Assembly: GCA_007122815.1 (NCBI GenBank)
Contig: SKSV01000275.1
Location: 1-12,645 of the forward strand
DNA from: Trueperaceae bacterium
GTDB taxonomy: Bacteria > Deinococcota > Deinococci > Deinococcales > Trueperaceae
DNA length: 12,645 bases
Direction: 5' to 3'
Below, piece after piece: positions 1-6,467 of this stretch; the stretch's first letter is position 1; each line of letters begins with the position of its first letter. A program made the position numbers and the translations under genes. The notes under the pieces were generated by a model. It was not told where the DNA came from and did not search any database. It saw only the letters and a list, made by a program, of their open reading frames with translations.

Positions 1-1
1 C

Positions 2-223
2 GTCGAGAAGTGCACCTTCTGCCACCACCGCGTGCAGGCCGGCGAGCTGCCGCGCTGCGTCGAGGTCTGCCCCGCGGTCGCCCGTACCTTCGGTGACCTG
101 GACGACCCCAACAGCGACGTCTCGCGGCTGCTGCGCGAGAACGAGCACTTCGTCCTCAAGCCCGAGGCGGGCACCAACCCGAAGGTCTTCTACCTCCAGC
201 AGTTCGATCAGAAGAGCGCCTGA
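2..223 (+). CDS. Iron-sulfur (4Fe-4S) electron-transfer subunit of a DMSO reductase-family oxidoreductase, C-terminal part
   Basis: This is a partial gene whose start lies before the window. The visible 73 residues open with a ferredoxin cluster motif, C-x2-C-x11-C-x3-C-P, preceded by VEK and with the CTFC and CVEVCP halves readable. That spacing is typical of the third cluster site of DmsB/PsrB/NrfC-type subunits, which carry electrons between a molybdopterin catalytic subunit and a membrane quinone-linked subunit. The tail (GTNPKVFYL) also matches the usual C-terminal end of this family, so the stop at 221-223 looks genuine. The TorD-type chaperone that follows supports a molybdoenzyme operon, with the catalytic subunit expected upstream. 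Substrate (DMSO, polysulfide, tetrathionate, other) cannot be told from this fragment. No membrane-anchor subunit follows it directly. Confidence 0.88.
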   Translation, partial: VEKCTFCHHRVQAGELPRCVEVCPAVARTFGDLDDPNSDVSRLLRENEHFVLKPEAGTNPKVFYLQQFDQKSA

Positions 224-242
224 GCAGCTAAGACCTCACAAC

Positions 243-275
243 GCGCGGCCGACCCACCGAACCGGTCGGCCGCGC
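243..275 (+). terminator. Strong 12-bp hairpin between the iron-sulfur subunit and torD-like gene
   Basis: A perfect 12-bp inverted repeat, GCGCGGCCGACC (243-254) and GGTCGGCCGCGC (264-275), encloses a 9-nt loop and starts 19 nt after the upstream stop codon. There is no T-run after it, so it is not a classical intrinsic terminator. It could be a partial terminator or a 3'-end stabiliser that lets the structural subunits be expressed more than the chaperone. The structure is seen directly; its role is inferred. Confidence 0.6.
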
Positions 276-330
276 ACCGAAGCGAGGCGCAAGCCAGCCA
301 GCGCCTCAGTCCCGCACCAGGAGCCCAAGC

Positions 331-1029
331 TTGACCGACTTCGAACTCCGCGAGCGCGTCCGAAGCTCGACCTACTACCACCTCGCGCGCCTCTTCGAGC
401 TTCCCGGGCCCTTCCTCCGCGAGGAGCGAGTCCTCGAGGCGCTCCACACCGCCCTCGAGGCGGTGAACCCGGCCGCTGCCGAGCACACCGCCGCGCTCTC
501 CGGAGCCCTGGAGCGCGAGGGCATCGAACGCGTGCGGCGCGAGCACATGAAGCTCTTCGTGGGACCCGAGCAGCTCCTCGCGCCACCGTACGGCTCCGTG
601 TACCTCGACCAGCAGCGCGAACTGATGGGGCCTTCCACGATGGCGGTGGCGAAGCTGTACGCCGAAGCCGGGCTCCGCCAGGCGGACGACCTCAAGGACG
701 CCCCCGACCACGTACGCGTGGAGCTCGACGTCATGCATCTCGTCATCGAAAGGACGCTGGACGCTGTCCACGCCGGCGAGTGGGAGCGCGCAGAGCGGTT
801 GGTGCGCGTGCAGGCCAGCTTGCTGCAGAACCACCTCAGCCGCTGGGTGACGCCCTTCTCGAAGATGATCCGGACGGGCGCCGGCACGGACTTCTACCGG
901 CATGCGGCCGACCTCCTCGAGGCAGTCGTCAAGCAGGAGTTCCTCGAGGACGCCGCGGCGATGATCGACGAGTTCAACGCCCTGAAGACGGCGTCCGCGC
1001 AGGACGCGACCGGATCGCCCCCCGGCTGA
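331..1029 (+). CDS. TorD/DmsD-family molybdoenzyme maturation chaperone
   Basis: A 232-residue cytoplasmic protein of the usual TorD-family size. Recognisable family elements, in order, are an N-terminal helix with YYHLARLFELP (15-25), the segment LLAPPYGSVYLD (82-93), a PDHVRVELDVM stretch (125-135) matching the conserved region around the TorD Asp-His pair, and LLQNHLSRWVTPFSKMI (164-180), close to the family's HL-x2-W-x2-F motif. Members bind the Tat signal peptide or apo-form of molybdopterin oxidoreductases and hold them until the cofactor is inserted. The TTG start at 331 is chosen because AGGAG (319-323) sits 7 nt upstream and because it keeps the N-terminal helix intact. The gene lies 107 nt after the iron-sulfur subunit and 48 nt before the ferredoxin, consistent with one operon. 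The exact client enzyme is not visible. Confidence 0.88.
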   Translation: MTDFELRERVRSSTYYHLARLFELPGPFLREERVLEALHTALEAVNPAAAEHTAALSGALEREGIERVRREHMKLFVGPEQLLAPPYGSVYLDQQRELMGPSTMAVAKLYAEAGLRQADDLKDAPDHVRVELDVMHLVIERTLDAVHAGEWERAERLVRVQASLLQNHLSRWVTPFSKMIRTGAGTDFYRHAADLLEAVVKQEFLEDAAAMIDEFNALKTASAQDATGSPPG

Positions 1030-1077
1030 GCGAACCCTCGACCGCGTGTCGGGCGCCCAGTCACGGAAGGACATCAC

Positions 1078-1884
1078 GTGCTCAACCGCCGCGCCGTAGA
1101 CGCCTTCCTAGGTGAGGACGAAGTGCCGCGCCTGCGTCCGGCGCGCTGCGTGCGGCGGCGAGACGCCTCGAACGCTTGCCGCGCGTGCCTGCTGGCTTGC
1201 CCGCACCAGGTGCTCTGGTTCGGCGCCGACGGCACCTGGCGCCTGCACGCCGCGGCCTGTGACGGCTGCGGGGCATGCGCCTCGGCCTGCCCGAGCCAGG
1301 CGATCGACGCGCCAGCTATCGACGAACGGGCGCTGCGGCGCGCCTGGCGAGACGCCGACGTCGTGACGCTAGGCTGCAGTGAGGGACGCGCGGACGCATC
1401 CGTTCGCCTACCCTGCCTCGCCGGATTGCATCCAGAGCGACTGGCGACAGCGCTGCTCAGGCGCCCTAGCACACCAGTGCGGTTGGACATGTCCGCCTGC
1501 GGAGGCTGCGCCAAGCGCGCCCTGCGAGGCGTGATCAGGGCCCAAGTGAGCCGGGCCCTACGCTACGTCCGGGCGCTCGGCGTCGTACCAGACGTGCGCG
1601 TGGTGGACGGTGGGGTGAGCGACGAAGGTGGTGGGGCAGGAGCGGCGCGGCCGCTGAGCCGCCGCGACCTGTTCCAGCTCGCCCGCACGCGCGGCTCGGA
1701 CCTCGTGGCTCGCGGCCTCGCCGCCGGCGACGGAGTCGACCCGGGTCCAGCGCTCCCGCATGCGGTCTGCCGCTCCCGGGCGCGTTCTTCGTCGACTGGG
1801 AGGTCACCGACGCGTGCGACGGTTGCCGCGCGGCCGAGGGACCGCGTTGCGTCGGCGCCTGCCCGAACGGAGCCTGGAGGCTAG
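1078..1884 (+). CDS. NapF-like multi-cluster 4Fe-4S ferredoxin, frameshifted; N-terminal portion
   Basis: The open frame gives 268 residues, but only about the first 225 look like real protein. GTG at 1078 has GGAAGG (1065-1070) 7 nt upstream. Residues 24-41 (C-x9-C-x2-C-x3-CP) and 61-71 (C-x2-C-x2-C-x3-CP) form a two-cluster ferredoxin module. A Cys-containing region follows (C100, C113, C141, C144), then LSRRDLFQL (193-201), which resembles the start of NapF-type ferredoxins. After about residue 227 the composition turns into Arg/Ser-rich nonsense, while a frame one base back reads a second ferredoxin module and continues to 2162. The intact protein would be about 361 residues. The likely role is electron transfer to or assembly of the adjacent molybdoenzyme in the cytoplasm. 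The break may be a real mutation or an assembly indel. Confidence 0.75.
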   Translation: MLNRRAVDAFLGEDEVPRLRPARCVRRRDASNACRACLLACPHQVLWFGADGTWRLHAAACDGCGACASACPSQAIDAPAIDERALRRAWRDADVVTLGCSEGRADASVRLPCLAGLHPERLATALLRRPSTPVRLDMSACGGCAKRALRGVIRAQVSRALRYVRALGVVPDVRVVDGGVSDEGGGAGAARPLSRRDLFQLARTRGSDLVARGLAAGDGVDPGPALPHAVCRSRARSSSTGRSPTRATVAARPRDRVASAPARTEPGG

Positions 1885-2162
1885 GCGGCGCCGGGACCGA
1901 GAGCGTCCTCTCGCACGACGCCTCACGCTGCAGCGCTTGCGGCGCCTGTACGCTCGCGTGCCCGCAGGCTGCCCTGGAGGCACGGCCCGCGCCCGTGACC
2001 GCAGACGCCGGACGGCTCGCCAAGCGGCGCTTCCCGCGCAGCCGTTGCCGCGCCTGCCGACAGCGGGCAGCTCGAGGAGCCGACGGTCTCTGCAATAACT
2101 GTCGTAAACGTCGAGGTCTGCTGACATCGCTGCCGCCGCGCGGCGCCCCTACGGCGTCGTGA
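1753..2162 (+). pseudogene. Out-of-frame C-terminal portion of the NapF-like ferredoxin
   Basis: This stretch has no start codon suited to it, but in the frame whose codons begin at multiples of three it reads on from the preceding gene. It starts around LPLPGAFFVDWEVTDAC (from about 1767) and stops at TGA 2160-2162. It contains C-x2-C-x7-C-x3-CP (cysteines at 1815, 1824, 1848, 1860), then CSACGACTLACP (C-x2-C-x2-C-x3-CP), so two further 4Fe-4S sites. The end carries C-x2-C-x11-C-x2-C (CRAC ... CNNC), which resembles a zinc ribbon. The paired Cys spacing resembles the last two clusters of NapF. Joining it to the 1078 gene needs a one-base shift between about 1753 and 1776. No A- or T-rich slippery heptamer is present there, so programmed frameshifting seems unlikely. 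Confidence 0.7.
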
Positions 2163-2163
2163 A

Positions 2164-2181
2164 GGTTCCTCGCTAGGAGCC
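2164..2181 (+). terminator. Small hairpin right after the ferredoxin stop, possible weak terminator
   Basis: GGTTCCT (2164-2170) pairs with AGGAGCC (2175-2181) across a CGCT loop, with one G-U pair. It begins two bases after the stop codon of the restored ferredoxin frame, a natural place for the end of the molybdoenzyme operon. There is no following T-run and the stem is short, so termination is only a suggestion. Confidence 0.3.
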
Positions 2182-2199
2182 AACGTCCTCAGCATCGGG

Positions 2200-2205
2200 T
2201 AACAT
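2200..2205 (+). promoter_or_regulatory. -10 box (TAACAT) of a leaderless promoter for the first SARP-NB-ARC gene
   Basis: TAACAT matches TATAAT at four of six bases and fits the TAnnnT pattern. It lies 9 nt before the ATG at 2215, so the transcript would start at or next to the start codon. No Shine-Dalgarno sequence is present and no clear -35 box is seen. The paralogue starting at 10869 has a TAnnnT box at exactly the same distance, with TTCAC shared just before the ATG. Confidence 0.55.
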
Positions 2206-2214
2206 CGCTTCACT

Positions 2215-5200
2215 ATGGAAGCAGGGGTGCGGCTGCTCGGCCGTCCCGCGGCGCGCGTCGGGGGAGGCTGGATGCCGTTGCGTCCGGGCAGGCCAGAGGC
2301 TGTGCTGGCGTTCCTGGCGCGCCGGAGCGGCCCGGTGCGGCGCGCGGAGGTCGCGTCGGTGCTGTGGCCCGACGCGGACGAGACCAGGGCATCCGGGAGC
2401 TTGCGCCAGGCACTGAGGGCGCTGTCGCAGGGGCCATTCGGTCAGCTCCTGGGGCGCGATCGCTCGCGCGTGTGGTCGCGGGTAGACAGCGACGTGCCCA
2501 GGTTCGAGGCGGCGCTGCGTGACGGCCGCTGGCGGGACGCACTCGAGGCTTACCGGGGGGAGTTCCTGGAGGGGTTCGAGCTGGACGACGCCGGCGAGTT
2601 CGGCTCCTGGGTGGAGAGCGAGAGGGCGGCGACCGCCGAGCGTTGGAGGCACGCCTGCGTCGAGTTGATCGAGGAGGCCCACGCCCGCGCGGACCACCTC
2701 GAGGCTCTGAGGCTCAGCGACGTGGTGGTGAGGGCTGACCCGCTCGACGAGGTGGTGCTCAGGCTGGGGTTGCGAGCCGCCGCTGGCCTCGCTGACCGGG
2801 TGGGTGCGCGCCGACGTTTCGAGGCGTTCCGGTCGGCGCTCGAGCGTGAGGTCGGCATGCAGCCCGAAGCGGCCACGCTCGCCATGGCCGAGGCGGCCGC
2901 CGCGCCCGAACTGCGCGGTGGAGCCGCCGAGCCAGCGGACCACCGCGCCATCGGGGAGTCGCCGGTGACCGCAGGAGTGTCACCTGAGCTCGTCCTGCGC
3001 GGTGCTGAGCGACGGGTGGTCGGCCGCGACGCCGCCCTGGCGGAGCTCTTCGAGGTCCTCGTGCGCAAGGAGGCGCCGTTGGTCACGCTGCTGGCGCCGG
3101 GCGGCATGGGCAAGACGACGCTCGCGGCGGCGTTCGGTGAAGCGTCTGCCGAGCACTTCCCGGACGGCGTGGTGAGCGTGAACCTCGAGGGCGTGCACGA
3201 CCCGCACCTCGTCCCGGCTGCGGTGGCCGAGGCGGCAGGTGTCCAGCCTGCGCCCCACCTCCCCTTGACCGGCCAGTTGGTCGCCGCGCTCACGCCAAGA
3301 CGATCGCTGCTCGTCCTCGACGCGTTCGAGCGGCACCTGGAGGCGGTGCCCCTCGTCGACGCGCTGGTCCGCGCCAGAGGACCCCTGCGGGTTCTGGTCA
3401 CCTCGCGGCAACGGTTGCGGCACTCGCTCGAGACGGTTCTGGACGTCGCACCGCTCGCAACACTGCCCGAGGGCCGCAGCGCAGGCGTATCGGTTCGTGA
3501 CGCTCCCAGCGACGCCGCCAGGCTCTTCCTCCTGAATGCCGCACACCGCGCGGCCTGGCCAGCCAAGACCGCTGACGACATGGCGATCGTGGAGAGGGTC
3601 TGCCGGAAGCTAGGCGGTTCTCCGCTGGCGATCGGGCTGGCGGCGGCGTGGGCCGACCTGATGCCGCTCGACGAGCTCGAACGCTCGGTCGAACGAGGCT
3701 GGGAGCTGTTGACGAGCGACGTGGTGGACCAGGCGCCGCGCCACGCAGACGTGCAGTCGATCGTGGCCGAGACCTGGCGCCAGCTCGACGCGGAGGATCG
3801 AGCGGCTTGGGCACGCCTCTCGGTCATGCCCGGCACCTTGGACGCGGCCGTCGCGGCCGAAGTCGCCGGCACCGGTTGGCGTGGCTTGCGGCGCTTGCTC
3901 GACCGCGCGGTGCTGCGCCGCGTCGACGGCCGGCTGGAGATGCACGCCCTGCTCGCGCTCTACGGACGCGAGCAGGCGAACCTCAGCGGCGAGGACTCGC
4001 GCGCCTGGGACGCGGCCACCACGGTGTGGCGTGAGCGCGCCGGCACCGAGGTGGACCCGGTGACGGGACGCTACCGACGCCTGGCTGGGGACGACCTGAG
4101 CCAAGCGGTCGGGGTCTGGCGGAGAGCGCTGGAGCTGCGCGACTGGAGAACTATCGGGACGCTGCTCAGCGCGGTGCTGCGTGGGCTCCGCCGGACTGCC
4201 AGGTACCGCGAGGCGAGGAGCCTGATCGACACCACCTCGGAGGCGCTCGAGCGCTCCCGGGGCGCGGCGCGGGACGTGGTGATGGCCAGGCTCCTAACGC
4301 GCCAACGAGCTCCCGACTCAGCTGCCCGCAGGGCCAACGCTCATCGCGCGCTGGAGCTGGCCGATCGCCGCGGAGAGGACCTCGCGCGCGCCGAGGCGCT
4401 ATGCGCCCTGCTCGCCTGCGAAGCGGGTGATGACGACGGTGAGCGCTTCGAGCAGGCGCGTGCCGCACGTGAGGCGGCGGGCGACCTGGTGGGGCTCGCC
4501 GAGATGCTCGCGGATCGCTCCTTCGAGCTTGCGGTACTGGGTTGGGACGCAGCGTCCGTGGCGCTGGCGGAGGAGTCCGCGGCTATCAGCCGGCGCATCG
4601 GCGACCGCCTAGGTGAGGCGCACGCGATCGACACCGGCATCACGGTGCCGCTCATGCACGGAGACGCCGACAACGTGAGGCGCGGTATCGCCGAGGCCGC
4701 CGCCCTGTTCGAGCAGGAGCGTGGGAGCCAGCTCTCGGTGATCACGCTCGCCACGGAGGCCTGGCTGTCGACCGTGCTCGACGACTACGAGCGGGCTCAA
4801 CGCTACGCGGAGGCCTTCGTGGAGGCCAACGCCGCCTACGTCGAGGACGTCAGCGGCTTCGAGGCCACCATGTTCATCGTCCACGCCGACCATGAGGGCG
4901 ACCACGAGGCTGTCCTTCGCTACGGCCGCAGGATACTTGAGCACCGCGATCCTGGCGATCGCCCGCATCCGATCGCCACTATCACCCACGGTTACATGGT
5001 CAACGCGCACCTGGCGCGCAGAGAGTTCGATGACGCCCTAGCGCACGCGCGCGCGCTCCTGGACGCAGCCCGCGTGTTGCGGGGACCGCGCGTGCTCGCG
5101 TGGGCAATCGCTGCCTGCGGACGAACGGCCGTGGCGATGGGCGAACACGAGCTCGGCCTGGACCTGCTGCGTGAGGCGTGGCGTCAACCAGCCTTCGACA

Positions 5201-5382
5201 GGCGACCGCGCCACGAACTGCTCCGCTGGCTGCAGCGTCACGGGGTCGACGCGGAGGCCGTGACCTCCGCGGCCGAGCAACCTCACGCGGAGCTGAGCGT
5301 TGCCATGGCACGGGCAGTAGCCGCCTGCGAGCACCTAGGCAGTCGTGTCGTTTCTCGAGGTCTCAGGCTGCTCGGACGCTGA
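2215..5382 (+). CDS. SARP/BTAD-NB-ARC-TPR transcriptional regulator (AfsR-like STAND protein), copy 1
   Basis: A 1055-residue cytoplasmic regulator. Residues 1-95 form an OmpR-type winged helix of the SARP kind (VRLLG, PVRRAEVASVLWP, then SLRQALRAL as the probable recognition helix). Residues 96-230 form the all-helical BTAD domain (EFGSWVESER at 128-137; PLDEVVLRLGLRAA). An NB-ARC ATPase follows: Walker A APGGMGKTT (294-302, Lys300), Walker B LLVLDAFE with Asp369, a VLVTSR segment (393-398) and GGSPLAIGLA (467-476). A winged-helix segment ends with EMHALL (575-580) at the MHD-motif position, Asp replaced by Ala. From about 620 on there are helical TPR-like repeats. Family members bind DNA as nucleotide-switched activators; the signal sensed here is unknown. 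The ATG at 2215 is supported by the leaderless promoter and by the aligned start of the paralogue at 10869. It is 251 nt upstream of the copper cassette. Confidence 0.92.
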   Translation: MEAGVRLLGRPAARVGGGWMPLRPGRPEAVLAFLARRSGPVRRAEVASVLWPDADETRASGSLRQALRALSQGPFGQLLGRDRSRVWSRVDSDVPRFEAALRDGRWRDALEAYRGEFLEGFELDDAGEFGSWVESERAATAERWRHACVELIEEAHARADHLEALRLSDVVVRADPLDEVVLRLGLRAAAGLADRVGARRRFEAFRSALEREVGMQPEAATLAMAEAAAAPELRGGAAEPADHRAIGESPVTAGVSPELVLRGAERRVVGRDAALAELFEVLVRKEAPLVTLLAPGGMGKTTLAAAFGEASAEHFPDGVVSVNLEGVHDPHLVPAAVAEAAGVQPAPHLPLTGQLVAALTPRRSLLVLDAFERHLEAVPLVDALVRARGPLRVLVTSRQRLRHSLETVLDVAPLATLPEGRSAGVSVRDAPSDAARLFLLNAAHRAAWPAKTADDMAIVERVCRKLGGSPLAIGLAAAWADLMPLDELERSVERGWELLTSDVVDQAPRHADVQSIVAETWRQLDAEDRAAWARLSVMPGTLDAAVAAEVAGTGWRGLRRLLDRAVLRRVDGRLEMHALLALYGREQANLSGEDSRAWDAATTVWRERAGTEVDPVTGRYRRLAGDDLSQAVGVWRRALELRDWRTIGTLLSAVLRGLRRTARYREARSLIDTTSEALERSRGAARDVVMARLLTRQRAPDSAARRANAHRALELADRRGEDLARAEALCALLACEAGDDDGERFEQARAAREAAGDLVGLAEMLADRSFELAVLGWDAASVALAEESAAISRRIGDRLGEAHAIDTGITVPLMHGDADNVRRGIAEAAALFEQERGSQLSVITLATEAWLSTVLDDYERAQRYAEAFVEANAAYVEDVSGFEATMFIVHADHEGDHEAVLRYGRRILEHRDPGDRPHPIATITHGYMVNAHLARREFDDALAHARALLDAARVLRGPRVLAWAIAACGRTAVAMGEHELGLDLLREAWRQPAFDRRPRHELLRWLQRHGVDAEAVTSAAEQPHAELSVAMARAVAACEHLGSRVVSRGLRLLGR

Positions 5383-5404
5383 AGTGCGCGGGCGACGACA
5401 CTCG

Positions 5405-5448
5405 TTTGCAGCGTTCACACGTGCATATCCATACACTCATGCTAACGT
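5405..5448 (+). promoter_or_regulatory. AT-richer segment, candidate promoter region of the copper cassette
   Basis: This is the most AT-rich stretch in the 251-nt gap before the cupredoxin gene. It contains TTCACA (5414-5419), five of six matches to a -35 box, and -10-like hexamers TACACT (5432-5437) and CATGCT (5438-5443). The first is too close to TTCACA and the second matches poorly, so no single pair is convincing. ACGTGC occurs twice, at 5419-5424 and 5445-5450, 26 bases apart. It is the best place to look for the promoter, but the call is weak. Confidence 0.3.
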
Positions 5449-5472
5449 GCGCGGCGTTCGGTGAAGCGACCG

Positions 5473-5567
5473 GGTCGACGTGTCGTCGACCGCGTGGAGC
5501 ACAATGCGTCGGTGGGCACCGACAGATCTTGGGGGGCCGTGGGAAAGGGGGTTGCGGCTGCCGAACC
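5473..5567 (+). promoter_or_regulatory. Structured leader with three consecutive inverted repeats upstream of the cupredoxin gene
   Basis: Three inverted repeats follow each other in the untranslated region. GGTCGACG-TGT-CGTCGACC (5473-5491) is a perfect 8-bp repeat. GTCGGT-GGGC-ACCGAC (core of 5508-5523) is a perfect 6-bp stem. GGTT/AACC with an inner CGG/CCG (5550-5567) has a one-base bulge. A GGGG run before the third and CCCC at 5577-5580 could enclose it. They may be mRNA structures controlling the copper-protein operon, or the first may be a protein operator. I tried to match known riboswitch cores and found none. Confidence 0.4.
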
Positions 5568-5633
5568 GTGCCGACGCCCCTATCGCGCTCGACCCGCTCG
5601 ATCCAATTGATCGCGTTGTAACGGAGGCAAGAT

Positions 5634-6467
5634 ATGCGCTCGTGTATTCGTGCGGCTTCTCGAATGTTCCTGACGATCGTGATCACTTCCATGCTCACGG
5701 CCGCGGTGGCCCAAGCCGGCACCACCCACCATGCCGATTACGCTATCCGTGGCTTCGAGTTCGTGGGCCCCTCGACGCTGCCCGCGGGCATGACGACCCT
5801 ACGGATCACCAACGAGACCGACCGCGACGACGACATCGTCGCACTCATCACGCTCGGCGGAGGACGTACCCTCGACGCGTTCTTCGAGACGATGGGCGCC
5901 CTCATGTCGGGTGAACTGCTCGTCACGCCGGAGTGGATCCACTTCACCGGGGGCACCCCCATCGGCGTCGACGACAGCCGGAGCTACACCACCTTCCTCG
6001 CTCCGGGAACGTACTACCTCCTTTCGATCGGAGCCGACGAGGAGGGACCGTTCGCGGCCCGCGGTCTGCTCCTCCCGATCGAGGTCGAGGCGCCGCATGT
6101 CGACTTCGATGCGACCGTGACTCTCCTCGATTACGAGTTCGTGTTCGACGGCGACCTCGTGGCCGGCCCGCAGATCCTGCGTGTCCACAACGGCGCCAAC
6201 CAGCCGCACGAGATGATCATGTTCCCGCTGCCGCCGGGTATGTCGCTCGACGACATGTTGCACGCGATGATGGAGGGTGATGACGAAGGCGGACCCCCAG
6301 GAGCCATGGTGCAGGGCATCTGGGCGGTCGATCCCGGGGTGACGGTGTACGTGAGCGTCGACCTCGTTTCGGGTACGTACGGCATCCTCTGCTTCATCCC
6401 AGACGCCGACGGACCACACTTCCTGTCGGGCATGGCCGCCGAAGTGGTCGTCCAAGACGTCCGTTGA
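5634..6467 (+). CDS. Secreted tandem cupredoxin-like copper protein
   Basis: A 277-residue exported protein. The N-terminus has Arg residues, a hydrophobic core (12-26) and AVAQA before a probable cleavage near residue 28. Two similar beta-rich halves follow, about 32-152 and 156-277. The second has type 1 copper ligand candidates in the expected order: His192 (NQPHEM), Cys253 (YGILCF), His262 and Met267. Cys-His and His-Met spacings (9 and 5) equal those of copper nitrite reductase type 1 sites. The first half has the matching GTYYLL segment, but Ser131 replaces Cys and no His or Met is in place, so it should not bind type 1 copper. The start is clear: GGAGG (5623-5627) lies 6 nt before the ATG. 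The stop overlaps the next start (TTGA), so it is co-translated with the multicopper oxidase. It is likely an electron-transfer or copper-holding partner of that enzyme outside the membrane. Confidence 0.82.
   Translation: MRSCIRAASRMFLTIVITSMLTAAVAQAGTTHHADYAIRGFEFVGPSTLPAGMTTLRITNETDRDDDIVALITLGGGRTLDAFFETMGALMSGELLVTPEWIHFTGGTPIGVDDSRSYTTFLAPGTYYLLSIGADEEGPFAARGLLLPIEVEAPHVDFDATVTLLDYEFVFDGDLVAGPQILRVHNGANQPHEMIMFPLPPGMSLDDMLHAMMEGDDEGGPPGAMVQGIWAVDPGVTVYVSVDLVSGTYGILCFIPDADGPHFLSGMAAEVVVQDVR

Noticed and set aside
208..1077. Long minus-strand ORF opposite the TorD-like gene, and similar ones opposite every large gene
   Set aside because: They are mirror frames of GC-rich coding DNA with Arg/Ala/Pro-rich, motif-free translations, and each lies against a gene with clear family motifs.
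1753..1790. Programmed -1 frameshift joining the two ferredoxin parts
   Set aside because: No X-XXY-YYZ heptamer of the usual kind and no obvious stimulatory structure were found in the overlap; a mutation or assembly indel is simpler.
5508..5580. Known riboswitch (cobalamin, c-di-GMP, ZTP, SAH or molybdenum cofactor type) in the cupredoxin leader
   Set aside because: Stretches such as GGGAAAGGGGG and GGCTGCCGAACC gave a first hint, but none of the conserved cores of these classes could be aligned by eye.
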